A DNA stretch of 43,333 nucleotides from Gemmatimonadota bacterium (GCA_009841475.1 VXLT01000247.1:1-43333), one strand, 5' to 3'; positions 1 to 7,681 are shown, numbered from the stretch's first letter. Notes: generated by a model not told the origin, from the sequence alone. A program made the numbers and translations.

Positions 1-81
1 CCCAGTCCTACCGCGCTTGCCCCTTGTCTCGCGGGCCCGGTTATGTGAATACGAGACCGGGCCGAACTCGCGAACCTGGCG

Positions 82-333
82 GTGAGCGCCGAGCGGCGTG
101 GCCGGGGGGCGGGGGAGGCGCTGCTTGCCCACGCACTGGACATTCTGCGCGAACGCGATGTCAGCTGGGTCTACCTGGCCGTGCGGGCCTCCAACACCCG
201 GGCGGCGGAACTGTATCGCCGCTTCGGCTTCCGGGAGATCGGCAGGCACCGTTCGTACTACGCCGAACCCCCTGAGGATGCCCTCGTCCTGGCGATGGAC
301 CTTACGCCCCGAGGCTGTTCCGGAGCCGGTTGA
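82..333 (+). CDS. RimI-like GNAT N-acetyltransferase, C-terminal part only
   Basis: This is the C-terminal half of a GNAT acetyltransferase of the RimI type, which acetylates the N-terminal alanine of ribosomal protein S18. The acetyl-CoA loop is visible as RRGRGAGEALL, followed by the RimI-like segments VRASNTRAAELYRRFGFREIG and EDALVLAMDL. Homology in this frame begins at about position 61 (AELANLAV), but an in-frame TGA at 46-48 closes the frame upstream. A GYV triplet that would fit the preceding family segment is in another frame (39-47). The spacing to AELANLAV is also several codons short, so a small deletion with frameshift is likely. The N-terminal half is either outside the window or lost. 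GTG at 82 is a formal start only. The 3' end overlaps the convergent minus-strand gene by 32 bases. Confidence 0.6.
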   Translation: MSAERRGRGAGEALLAHALDILRERDVSWVYLAVRASNTRAAELYRRFGFREIGRHRSYYAEPPEDALVLAMDLTPRGCSGAG

Positions 334-1174
334 GAAGAGCTCCCTGGTGCCGCTGCATCCGCTTCAGGGTCGGCGAGCCCGGTAGCCGCACCGCCTCGCG
401 GGCCAGTTCGGAAAACCGCAATGCCCCGTCCCGCACTGTGAAGAAGTCGCTGAACTCGTGCTCGGCGGCGGTGGCGAGCACCCTGGTGACGCGCGTGCGC
501 ATCTTCCGGCGGGCGGACGCCGTGGAAACGCTCCACGCGGGGTGCTCAGCGCAGATCTCCGCGATTTCCAGCCGCTGCTTCCCCCCGGTCGCACGTGCCA
601 CCACCCTGGGGATGATCGCCTGGGCGATCTCTGCCGGGTGCGACCCGTGATCGTAGGGGATCCAGCCCAGCGGACTCGAGTCCCAGTCCAGCGCCAGGAC
701 CGGACGGAAAGCGTTGGCCAGCCCCACCTTCGGGAACGGGTTGGCGTCGATGACGAGCCCCTCGCGGGTCCGAAGCAGCAGGGTGGGTCTGATCCTGCTC
801 TCGGCGATCCCGTCGCGCAGGCTCTCGCGGTGTTCTTCGAGTCCGAAGACCGCCACGCTGTACAACTCGGTCTGATCCTGGGTAAGCGGCGTCTCTTCGC
901 GCAGATGCACGGCGCTGACCTTCGAGTACCTGTCGAGATCAGCAAGATCAACCCGTTTTCCCGAAAAGACTTGCACGAATACAGAATGTCGGTATTCGGT
1001 GGACGCGAGGACCAGCACGGGATCTGCCGCCGCTCCGCTGCTCCCAAGTGCTGTTCCCGCGATCCAGCGGTCGCGATACCCCATCTGCCGAATCGTCCGG
1101 GGGAGGCCCGGCGACCCCCGGCACATCCCGATCAAGAGGTTGTAGACCGCGAGTCTATAGCTGGAATATCTCAC
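302..1174 (-). CDS. Unrecognised protein with C-terminal winged-helix-like region (cassette gene B)
   Basis: I do not recognise this family. The protein is 290 aa, soluble, with no signal peptide or membrane segment. A GTG start at 1174 is chosen because an AGGA sits about 6 bases upstream on the minus strand. This start overlaps the end of the upstream gene by 20 bases, so the two are translationally coupled. The N-terminal part has a strand-rich stretch, VFVQVFSGKRVDLADLDRY. It resembles the core of PD-(D/E)xK nuclease-fold proteins (usually hydrophobic-E-x-K-SG...L.RY), but the acidic and lysine positions are Q and F. If the fold is right, the site is degenerate. The last 110 residues (from QRLEIAEICAEHPAW) look like a winged helix rich in Arg. 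The conserved-looking motif DWDSSPLGW lies mid-protein. Both domain suggestions are inference. The 3' end overlaps the rimI remnant by 32 bases. Confidence 0.72.
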   Translation of the reverse strand: MRYSSYRLAVYNLLIGMCRGSPGLPRTIRQMGYRDRWIAGTALGSSGAAADPVLVLASTEYRHSVFVQVFSGKRVDLADLDRYSKVSAVHLREETPLTQDQTELYSVAVFGLEEHRESLRDGIAESRIRPTLLLRTREGLVIDANPFPKVGLANAFRPVLALDWDSSPLGWIPYDHGSHPAEIAQAIIPRVVARATGGKQRLEIAEICAEHPAWSVSTASARRKMRTRVTRVLATAAEHEFSDFFTVRDGALRFSELAREAVRLPGSPTLKRMQRHQGALLNRLRNSLGA

Positions 1175-2312
1175 ACTCGTCCTGGTCAAGCAGGCGCACC
1201 CGGGGATCCAGGTGGTGCTGAAGGTTCGTGTAGAAGCGCACGACGGTTCCGCCGGAGGTGTCTCTCGGCAGGAACAGCCTGATGAACTCCGGTGTGAACT
1301 CGAAAGCCAGTCCCTGGCCAAAGTTCAGGTCGACGGCCGCGACACTCACGCTGTCGGGGCCCCGCACCACCGGCATTCCCCAGAGCAGGAACGGATTCGC
1401 CGAGGAAAACACCATGCGGCAGAAGCGCTCCAGGTGCCGGATTGGACGGGTCAGGTGGAGGGTCAGCGACCTGCCGTGCAAAATCCCGTCACGTCCGTTC
1501 ATTCGTACGGCGTGGAGCGACTCGAGCCGTTGGACCTGGCGGGCATAGCACCCCTGAAGGGCGGCTGTCAGTTCAAGGTGGGCCTGGAGGGAGGTGCCAC
1601 GCGTGATGATTCGGCCGTCCCATCTCAGGTCGTCCAGGCAGAACACGCTGTCGTCTCCAGCGTCGGGCTGGTGCTTCACCTGTATGGTCGAAAGCGCGAT
1701 GCCTTCTTCGAGGGCCCCTGGGACGCGCACCAGCGACAACAGACGGCCGGCCCGGGTGCCCCAGATGCGCGCCTTCACGAAATCGGAGGCACCCCTGCCG
1801 GCGCCGGGCTCGAATACGCGGCGTTCCTGGCCAAGGGTCAGGGCGACGGTGGACCCCAGCGCGGCCGCATTCTCCAGGAACTCGCCGGGAAGGGCCGCAC
1901 GCCCCACACCACGCCGGGCCGCGGCCAGATTCGACACGAAACGGTCGGCCAGCCTGCTCATTGCGAACGTGTGGAGCAGCCAGTGTCGGGAATCCGCCCA
2001 GTCCACGTACACGAACGCGCGTTCGTCGTCCTGCGCGATTTCGATCGTTGCCAGATCGGGATCGTCGGCGGGATGCACCCGCGTCGAGTACATGCCACGC
2101 AGCACCGGGTCCGCGGCCATCTCGGCGAGCGTGACGAACGGACCCCGATGGTCGCCGGCTTTCGGCGGCACGGGTCCGCGCCCTTCCATCAGGTAGGTCT
2201 TGACCGGCACGGCCTCCCCGTTCCGCCGGGCATCGCCGGTCCCGTCCCGGGAAACGCGCCGGATCTGGCCCTCCAGAATGGCGGCCAGATGGCTGCGGCT
2301 GCGAGCGATCAT
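1155..2312 (-). CDS. Unrecognised 385-aa protein (cassette gene A)
   Basis: No known family could be assigned. The predicted protein is 385 aa and soluble, without signal peptide or membrane segments. It has an Arg-rich N-terminus (residues 1-35), then a long alpha/beta body with blocks such as GPFVTLAEMAADPVLRGMYS, FVYVDWADSRHW, DFVKARIWGTRAG and ANPFLLWGMPVVRG, and ends in DECEIFQL. The ATG at 2312 is the best start available. The open frame extends farther upstream but runs antisense into the galE-like gene and lacks protein character. Its last 20 bases overlap gene B, so the pair forms one transcription unit, probably driven from the divergent region at 2423-2469. Context is accessory: the pair sits between a damaged rimI and a housekeeping operon. 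Paired unknown genes of this kind are often defence or mobile-element cargo, but nothing in the sequence proves that. Confidence 0.72.
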   Translation of the reverse strand: MIARSRSHLAAILEGQIRRVSRDGTGDARRNGEAVPVKTYLMEGRGPVPPKAGDHRGPFVTLAEMAADPVLRGMYSTRVHPADDPDLATIEIAQDDERAFVYVDWADSRHWLLHTFAMSRLADRFVSNLAAARRGVGRAALPGEFLENAAALGSTVALTLGQERRVFEPGAGRGASDFVKARIWGTRAGRLLSLVRVPGALEEGIALSTIQVKHQPDAGDDSVFCLDDLRWDGRIITRGTSLQAHLELTAALQGCYARQVQRLESLHAVRMNGRDGILHGRSLTLHLTRPIRHLERFCRMVFSSANPFLLWGMPVVRGPDSVSVAAVDLNFGQGLAFEFTPEFIRLFLPRDTSGGTVVRFYTNLQHHLDPRVRLLDQDECEIFQL

Positions 2313-2390
2313 CTTGCGACGCTTACCCCTGTTCCCGTGACTGTTTCGCGCAACGTTCCGGGGCTGTACCCGGTTCCGGCGTCGGGTATC

Positions 2391-2411
2391 ACCTCGTGTC
2401 GTAGTTGGCCA
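2391..2411 (-). other. Possible 7-codon upstream ORF in the leader of cassette gene A
   Basis: On the minus strand a short frame ATG GCC AAC TAC GAC ACG AGG TGA (about 2411 down to 2388) encodes MANYDTR. It lies between the putative divergent promoter and the start of gene A. No clear ribosome binding site precedes it, so this is only a candidate leader peptide. Confidence 0.15.
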
Positions 2412-2422
2412 TCGTGTAGGCA

Positions 2423-2469
2423 GTATATGCCTTCCGCTACCCCGGCCGCCACTTTCCGTTAGCATATAC
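2423..2469. promoter_or_regulatory. Divergent promoter/operator region with perfect 8-bp inverted repeat
   Basis: GTATATGC (2423-2430) and GCATATAC (2462-2469) are perfect inverted copies separated by 31 bases. Each carries a -10-like hexamer pointing outward: TATACT on the minus strand (2427-2422) toward cassette genes A and B, and TATACA/TACAAT (2465-2472) toward the galE-like gene. A direct near-repeat lies between them (TTCCGCTA at 2432, TTCCGTTA at 2454). No good -35 hexamer is visible on either side. The symmetry suggests either two mirrored promoters or a dimeric regulator site controlling both directions. Confidence 0.45.
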
Positions 2470-2505
2470 AATGCGGAGGCAGACCACAGCAAAAGGGGGA
2501 CGGGC

Positions 2506-3486
2506 CTGAAGACCGATTCCGGCGATACGCGCAGGATTCTCGTCACGGGCGGCGCCGGCTTCGTCGGGAGCCACGTGGCCGACGCGCACCTCTCGCGGGG
2601 CGATCGCGTGTGGGTTATGGACGACCTCTCTTCGGGTCGGCTCGACAACGTTCCCGCCGGTGCCGAGTTCGTGGAGATGGACATCGCGGACCCTCGTGCC
2701 GCCCGGCTGATCCGGGATGTCGGCTTCGACCTGATCAACCACCACGCGGCCCAGATCGATGTTCGCGCGTCGGTCGCCGATCCCGTCGCGGACGCAAGGG
2801 TGAACATCGCGGGTCTCCTCAACGTGCTCGAGGCCTCGCGTGAATCCGGGACCCGGCGCTTCGTGTTCGTCTCCAGCGGCGGCGTGGTCTACGGCGAGCC
2901 GGAGACGTATCCCACCCCGGAGAACGCGCCCAAGCAACCCGTGTCCCCCTACGGGGTATCCAAGCTCTCTGGTGAAAGCTACCTCAACTACTATCGTGAA
3001 GTGCATGGCCTCGACTACGTGGCGCTGCGCTACGGCAACGTCTACGGTCCTCGGCAGGATCCGCACGGAGAAGCCGGGGTAGTGGCCATCTTTTGCAACC
3101 GCCTGATCGAGGGCAAGCCTCTGACCATCTACGGCGATGGCGAACAGGTGAGGGACTACGTGTACGTCGAAGACGTGGCGAGTGCCAACCTGATGGCATC
3201 GGAGATGGTGCTGGAGAAGCGTCCCGGGATGGACGCTCGTGCCTACAACGTGGGAACGCAGAACCCGACCAGCGTCAACACGCTGGCCACCCTCCTGGAA
3301 GAGATCGCTGGAGTGCACCGGGGCCGCGTGCATCGTGACGAACGTCCCGGCGATGTCCGCCGCAACACCCTCGACACGGCGCGGATTCGGGCGCTGGGGT
3401 GGGCGCCCGCGCACAACCTGCGCGAGGGGCTCACCCGCACTTTCCGACACATCGCGTCGTGCAGGGCGAAGGCGGGCGCAGCGTGA
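2506..3486 (+). CDS. galE: NAD-dependent epimerase/dehydratase, UDP-glucose 4-epimerase-like
   Basis: This is an extended short-chain dehydrogenase of the GalE type, acting on nucleotide sugars for envelope polysaccharide synthesis. The NAD-binding motif TGGAGFVGSH starts at about residue 14. The catalytic residues are SS at 123-124 and YxxxK with Y149 and K153 (YGVSK). The family segment NVYGPRQDPHGEAGVV follows. No ATG, GTG or TTG lies at a sensible place before the glycine motif. The first such codon, GTG at 2575, would delete the Rossmann motif. The best start is CTG at 2506, with an AGGGGG stretch about 7 bases upstream, giving MKTDSGDTRRILVTGG and a normal-length 326-aa protein. The tolQ gene begins at a GTGA overlap. 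The exact sugar substrate (UDP-Glc, UDP-GlcNAc, dTDP-sugar) cannot be read from sequence, so the symbol is approximate. Confidence 0.85.
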   Translation: MKTDSGDTRRILVTGGAGFVGSHVADAHLSRGDRVWVMDDLSSGRLDNVPAGAEFVEMDIADPRAARLIRDVGFDLINHHAAQIDVRASVADPVADARVNIAGLLNVLEASRESGTRRFVFVSSGGVVYGEPETYPTPENAPKQPVSPYGVSKLSGESYLNYYREVHGLDYVALRYGNVYGPRQDPHGEAGVVAIFCNRLIEGKPLTIYGDGEQVRDYVYVEDVASANLMASEMVLEKRPGMDARAYNVGTQNPTSVNTLATLLEEIAGVHRGRVHRDERPGDVRRNTLDTARIRALGWAPAHNLREGLTRTFRHIASCRAKAGAA

Positions 3487-4250
3487 TCACTTCGGCCCCG
3501 ACCCACGTCCTGGCCGCCTTCATGGACGCCCCGGCGCCCGCGAACGCCCTCGCCCGGCAGCCGGACCCGTCGCGGGACATCCTCGACATGATCGTCGGGG
3601 CCAGCCCCCCAACGCACGTCGTGCTGGGTGTGCTGGGTCTCTTCTCGGTGGTCTCGCTCTGGGTGATCATCGCCAAGGTGCGCCACTTCCGCCGCGTGCG
3701 CGCCGAGGGGGACCGCTTCGTCGCGCATCTGGGGTCGGTGGCCAACCTCGGTGAAGCCTACCAGGCCGTGCAGCAGCTGCCTCCGTCCCCCTACACCCGC
3801 CTCTTCCAGGGGGGGCTGGGCTTCTTCGACGACCTGCGCCCGGGCGCGCTGGGCGGCTTCAGCCCGGCGACGGGTCTGTCGCTCACGCAGCTGGAAGCCC
3901 TCCGCATGGTGATCGACAAGATCGAGGCGGAGGAGATCGACGACCTCGCTCACGGCCTCAACTGGCTCGCGGTCATCGGTTCGGTCTCGCCGCTCCTGGG
4001 GCTGATGGGGACGGTGATCGGCGTGATGAACACCTTCATCGGGATCACACGGGCGGGCTCCGCCAACATCGGAGCTGTTGCCCCGGGGGTGGCCGAGGCG
4101 CTCGTGACCACCGTCGTCGGGCTCGCCGTGGCCATCCCGTCGGTGATCGCCTACAATCACTTTGCGTCCCGCCTCAACCTCGTGCTCGGTGAGTTCGAAG
4201 GGTTCGCCAGCGAGTTCATCGGCAGCCTGGCCAAGGACGGCCACGTATGA
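3483..4250 (+). CDS. tolQ: TolQ/ExbB/MotA-family proton channel protein
   Basis: Inner-membrane subunit of the Tol-Pal energising complex, which uses the proton gradient with TolR to move the periplasm-spanning transducer. Three membrane segments are visible: TM1 at about residues 44-62 (VLGVLGLFSVVSLWVIIAKV), then the signature TM2 (WLAVIGSVSPLLGLMGTVIG) and TM3 (EALVTTVVGLAVAIPSVIAY). The GTG start at 3483 overlaps the upstream stop as GTGA; an ATG at 3522 is an alternative. Its stop overlaps the tolR start (ATGA). ExbB is the close alternative, but tolB, pal and cpoB downstream favour TolQ. Confidence 0.93.
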   Translation: MITSAPTHVLAAFMDAPAPANALARQPDPSRDILDMIVGASPPTHVVLGVLGLFSVVSLWVIIAKVRHFRRVRAEGDRFVAHLGSVANLGEAYQAVQQLPPSPYTRLFQGGLGFFDDLRPGALGGFSPATGLSLTQLEALRMVIDKIEAEEIDDLAHGLNWLAVIGSVSPLLGLMGTVIGVMNTFIGITRAGSANIGAVAPGVAEALVTTVVGLAVAIPSVIAYNHFASRLNLVLGEFEGFASEFIGSLAKDGHV

Positions 4251-4669
4251 ACCTGCCGAACCAGCGCCGCCGCGGCCGCAATCCCCACCAGGTCCGCGCC
4301 GAGATCAACGTCACCAGCCTCGTGGACGTGGCCTTCACCCTGCTGGTGATCTTCATTATCACGGCGCCGGTGCTGCAGGGGGGCATCGAGGTGAACCTGC
4401 CGAGCGGGGACGTGGGCTACATAGAGGCCACGGACAAGGTGCTGATCGTCGCCGTCTCGGCAAGCGATTCGGTCTACTTCGACGAGTTGCCGGTGCCGAG
4501 TGAGGACGCGCCGTCGGCCCTGCGCCAGTTGATTCGCGCCAACGAGCTTGAATCGGTGCTGTTCAAGGGCGATGTCCTCGCCTCCTGGGGCACCGTCTTT
4601 TCGATCATGGAAGCCACCTACGGCGAGGGGGCGAGGTTCTACGTGATCGCGGAGGACGACCTCCCATGA
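4247..4669 (+). CDS. tolR: TolR/ExbD-family biopolymer transport protein
   Basis: The 140-aa partner of TolQ. It has one N-terminal membrane helix (SLVDVAFTLLVIFIITAPVL) carrying the conserved proton-path aspartate near its start, then a periplasmic domain. The N-terminus is short and Arg/Asn-rich (MNLPNQRRRGRNPHQ), consistent with the cytoplasmic side. The gene overlaps both neighbours by four bases, so tolQ, tolR and the transducer gene should be translated together in fixed ratio. Confidence 0.92.
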   Translation: MNLPNQRRRGRNPHQVRAEINVTSLVDVAFTLLVIFIITAPVLQGGIEVNLPSGDVGYIEATDKVLIVAVSASDSVYFDELPVPSEDAPSALRQLIRANELESVLFKGDVLASWGTVFSIMEATYGEGARFYVIAEDDLP

Positions 4670-5484
4670 CTCCCGCGAATCACTCCAACGCGGTGCCGGG
4701 ATTCGGACGCCGGCCTCTGGGGGCCGGCTCCCTCACCGTCTCGGTCATCATCCACGTGGTTGCCCTCGCGGTGACGTTCTGGGTAATCCCGGTGTTCCAG
4801 CCGGACCGCGAGGTCTACAGGGTTGTCGCACTCGAATTCGTCTCCACACCGCCGCCCGAAGCGCCGCCCCCGGAAGAACCGGAGCCCCCGGCGCCCGAAG
4901 AGGAGCTGGTGGTCGAGACCCCCGAGGAACCGGAGCCGCCCAAGGTGGTGGAGGAGGAGCAGGTGCCCGTGCTCGAGGAAGACCCCGAGCCGGAGCCGGA
5001 ACCCGAGCCCGATTCCACCGAGACCCCCGAGCCCGAACCCGAAGAGATCCCGCCCCTGGAGGATATACCCGTCCCCGCCGAGCCCGAGGAGGACGAGGAG
5101 GATGAGGAGGATGAAGGAATCGCCGACCTGCAGGTCCGCCAGGAGGGATTCAAGGCCGACTACCCCGAGTACTACGCCAGAATGCTGGTCCAGGTGAATC
5201 GCTGCCTGCAGCGTACCTCCCAGGGCCGGACCGCGCAGAACCTGGAGGCGACCGTTCGGTTCGTGGTCGAGCGGGACGGGGCCACCGCCGACTTCGGCGT
5301 CGTCCGTACCTCCGGCCGCACCGCCTTCGACATCGATGTGCTCACTGCGATCGAGTGCGCGGGGATGGCGGGCCGCCTTGGGCCGCTCCCGGAAGACTAT
5401 CCCTACGGGGTCCTCCCCATCACGCTGGTGGTCAGCCCCAAGGGGGGCGGATCCCTGGTGCCGGCGACGGAGGACGAAGGCTGA
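4666..5484 (+). CDS. TonB/TolA-like energy transducer with acidic proline-rich linker
   Basis: Probably the periplasm-spanning arm that links TolQ-TolR to outer-membrane Pal/TolB. The 272-aa protein has a single membrane anchor at about residues 21-42 (TVSVIIHVVALAVTFWVIPV). A linker of about 100 residues follows, made almost only of Pro and Glu (PEPEPEPEPDS, EEDEEDEEDEG). The C-terminal domain from about residue 165 ends in a TonB/TolA-type beta region (ATVRFVVERDGATADFGVV). Classical TolA has an Ala/Lys-rich helical linker, whereas TonB linkers are Pro-rich, so by architecture this is TonB-like but by position it is TolA. The linker DNA is simple-sequence GAG/GAC/CCC repeats. TolB starts one base after it (TGATG junction). 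Confidence 0.85.
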   Translation: MTPANHSNAVPGFGRRPLGAGSLTVSVIIHVVALAVTFWVIPVFQPDREVYRVVALEFVSTPPPEAPPPEEPEPPAPEEELVVETPEEPEPPKVVEEEQVPVLEEDPEPEPEPEPDSTETPEPEPEEIPPLEDIPVPAEPEEDEEDEEDEGIADLQVRQEGFKADYPEYYARMLVQVNRCLQRTSQGRTAQNLEATVRFVVERDGATADFGVVRTSGRTAFDIDVLTAIECAGMAGRLGPLPEDYPYGVLPITLVVSPKGGGSLVPATEDEG

Positions 5485-6977
5485 TGCGCGCACGGCATAC
5501 AGGAGCGAGTCTCGCCTCACCCGCCGGATCCTCTGCCGGGCCCGCCGCCCACGCGCGGATCGCCCCCGGGCTGATTGCGGGGATCCTTGCCCTGCTGGCG
5601 GGTGCCGCCACACCACCGCCCTCGGCGGCCCAGGAGCCGGAAGGCCAGATCCCCGGCGTGGAACTCACCCTGCTCTACGAGAACCTGTACATTCCGCCCC
5701 TCGCCATCCTCCCCTTCCGCACCACCGGGGACAGCCCCGAAACCGGGGCGCTCGTGCACGGCATCGTGGCCCGGGATCTGGACTACAGCGACCGCTTCCG
5801 GATCATCGATTCCCTGCCCGCGCTTTGGAACGACCAGCAGGGCGTGCAGTACGCGTTCTGGGACCAGTACGGTGTCGACTGGCTGGTCATCGGCACGGTG
5901 GAGCGGGTCGCGGGTTCCCGGTTTCTTGCGGTCGAGCTGCACGACATCGTCACCGCCAGCGCTCGCGCGCGGGGACGCTTCCCGCTCCCCGCGCCCGACG
6001 ATCCCGGCTTCCGCATGGCCGTCCATCGCGTCTCCGACGAGATCGTGATGTGGGCGACCGGCGAACAGGGGATCGCCGCGACGCAGATCGCCTTCAGGAT
6101 GCCCGCCCTCGGAGACCCCGCGAGCAAAGAGATCTACATCGTCGATTCGGACGGGGCGAACCGGAGGAGGCTGACCTGGGATGCCGACCTCGCGGTATCC
6201 CCGGCGTGGTCGCCCGATGGGTCGCGCCTCGCCTACACATCCTACAAATCCGGTGTGCCCAAGATCTACGAAATCGAACTGGCCACGGGCACCGAGCGCA
6301 TGATCGGCCCGGGCGGAAGCGGACAGCAGCACTCTCCCGCGTACCACCCACACGGCGGCGAGATTTCGTTCACCCTGACGGACCGCGGGAGCAAGGGTGT
6401 CGTCAGCTACAACATCCGGGACGGTTGTTGCCTGAGAATGCTCGCCGGCGGCCGCGCGCCGAACATTCAGCCAGCCTATTCCCGCGATGGACGCACACTG
6501 GCCTTCGTGTCCCTCAGGCTGGGCTCCGCCACACCCCAGGTCTACACGATGCCCTCGGAGGGCGGGACGCAAACACTCCTGTCGCCCTACCGCTACGGGC
6601 AGGGAGGGTACTTTACCGATCCCGACTGGTCGCCGGTCTCCAACCAGGTGGCTTTCGCGGGCGGGATCGTGAACCGCCGGACTGTTGGCCGCTACCACAT
6701 CTTCATCGCCGACCTGGACACGAGCGACAACCGCCTGATCCAGCTTACCCGCGAGGGGAACAACGAAGATCCAAGCTGGGCTCCGGACGGGCGCCACCTC
6801 GTTTTCAAGGGCGAAAGAAGGAACGGTCTCGGGATCTTCATCGTCGATGCCGCCACGGGCCGCCAGCGTGTCCTGGTCGCGAACGTGGACGCCGAAGACA
6901 CCGACTGGTCGCCGTGGCTGGGGAATTCCGGCGGGGCCGGTCAGAGCCCCGGCAATCTCCCGCGTGGAGGCCGCTGA
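5484..6977 (+). CDS. tolB: Tol-Pal system beta-propeller protein TolB
   Basis: Periplasmic TolB, 497 aa, which binds Pal and outer-membrane porins and connects them to the Tol motor. There is a signal-peptide-like N-terminus (hydrophobic LIAGILALLAGAATPPPSAAQ). The TolB N-terminal domain follows (LAILPFRTTGDS, GIVARDLDYSDRFRIIDSL). The C-terminal propeller has WD40-like blades with the repeated pattern SPAWSPDGSRLAYTS, QPAYSRDGRTLAFVS, DPDWSPVSNQVAFAG, DPSWAPDGRHLVFKG and DTDWSPWLG. ATG 5484 shares one base with the stop of the upstream gene. A longer in-frame reading upstream is antisense-type noise and was not used. Confidence 0.95.
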   Translation: MRARHTGASLASPAGSSAGPAAHARIAPGLIAGILALLAGAATPPPSAAQEPEGQIPGVELTLLYENLYIPPLAILPFRTTGDSPETGALVHGIVARDLDYSDRFRIIDSLPALWNDQQGVQYAFWDQYGVDWLVIGTVERVAGSRFLAVELHDIVTASARARGRFPLPAPDDPGFRMAVHRVSDEIVMWATGEQGIAATQIAFRMPALGDPASKEIYIVDSDGANRRRLTWDADLAVSPAWSPDGSRLAYTSYKSGVPKIYEIELATGTERMIGPGGSGQQHSPAYHPHGGEISFTLTDRGSKGVVSYNIRDGCCLRMLAGGRAPNIQPAYSRDGRTLAFVSLRLGSATPQVYTMPSEGGTQTLLSPYRYGQGGYFTDPDWSPVSNQVAFAGGIVNRRTVGRYHIFIADLDTSDNRLIQLTREGNNEDPSWAPDGRHLVFKGERRNGLGIFIVDAATGRQRVLVANVDAEDTDWSPWLGNSGGAGQSPGNLPRGGR

Positions 6978-6997
6978 CCGGATGCGCGACGAGTTAC

Positions 6998-7026
6998 TTG
7001 CGTCCCCCGGAATGATCGCCTATATA
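6998..7026 (+). promoter_or_regulatory. Promoter upstream of pal
   Basis: TTGCGT (6998-7003) and TATATA (7021-7026) are separated by exactly 17 bases in the tolB-pal gap, which is more AT-rich than its surroundings. This predicts initiation near 7033 and a leader of about 58 bases. It would let pal and cpoB be expressed above the level of the tol operon. Confidence 0.6.
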
Positions 7027-7090
7027 CAAGTGTCCCGCGGCCTCGGAACCGTGTACCGCATTGCTCACCTGTACCAGATCGGGAGTCGGT

Positions 7091-7681
7091 ATGTGTAACG
7101 CTCGCTTCGTTCTTGGCGCCTTCGCGGCGTCGTTGCTCATCGCTGGTTGCGGCAGAGGGCAGCCGGTTCAGGAGACACCCACCCCGATCGAGCAGCCGCC
7201 TGGCCGGACACCGCAGGAGATTGCCGACTCGATCGCGGCCGAACGGGCCAGGCAGGACAGTATCCGGGCCGCGCAGCTTGCCGCGGAGCAGGCGGCGCAG
7301 CGAGCCGCCCGGGCCGCGCGCCAGACGCTCGAGGGGACCGTGTACTTCGACTACGACGAGTCGACCATCACCTCGGCCACCGAAGCGGCACTCCGCGCCA
7401 AGGTGGAGGTCCTGCGCGCCAACCCGGGAGTGCGGCTGCGCATGGAGGGCCACGCGGACGAACGGGGCACCTCCGAATACAACATCGCTCTGGGCAATGA
7501 ACGCGCGGAGTCGGTCATCCAGTTCCTCACCAACTTCGGACTGAGCGGCGATCGCTTCAGTTCGGTCTCCTACGGCGAGGAACAGCCGGCGATGCAGGGT
7601 TCCAACGAGGAGGCCTGGGCGCTCAACCGGAGAGTCGAGTTCGTGATCACCGCGGGCGGCGACTCGATCGTCGGAAGCTAG
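7091..7681 (+). CDS. pal: Peptidoglycan-associated lipoprotein Pal
   Basis: Outer-membrane lipoprotein that anchors the membrane to peptidoglycan and is the TolB partner. The ATG at 7091 gives a lipoprotein signal with lipobox LIAGC. An earlier in-frame TTG would only lengthen the signal region. A Gln/Ala/Arg-rich helical stretch (about residues 50-80) precedes an OmpA-like domain with VYFDYDES, the peptidoglycan-binding MEGHADERGTSEYNIALGNER and NRRVEFVI. The 196-aa length is usual for Pal. It has its own predicted promoter and is followed 19 bases later by cpoB. Confidence 0.95.
   Translation: MCNARFVLGAFAASLLIAGCGRGQPVQETPTPIEQPPGRTPQEIADSIAAERARQDSIRAAQLAAEQAAQRAARAARQTLEGTVYFDYDESTITSATEAALRAKVEVLRANPGVRLRMEGHADERGTSEYNIALGNERAESVIQFLTNFGLSGDRFSSVSYGEEQPAMQGSNEEAWALNRRVEFVITAGGDSIVGS

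Noticed and set aside
2437-3450. Minus-strand frame opposite the galE-like gene, and the upstream extension of gene A to 2822
   Set aside because: Both are antisense to conserved Rossmann-fold coding sequence; gene A has a reasonable start at 2312.
4960-5125. Simple-sequence GAG/GAC/CCC tract as an independent repeat element
   Set aside because: It is the in-frame coding of the Pro/Glu linker of the transducer protein and needs no separate explanation.
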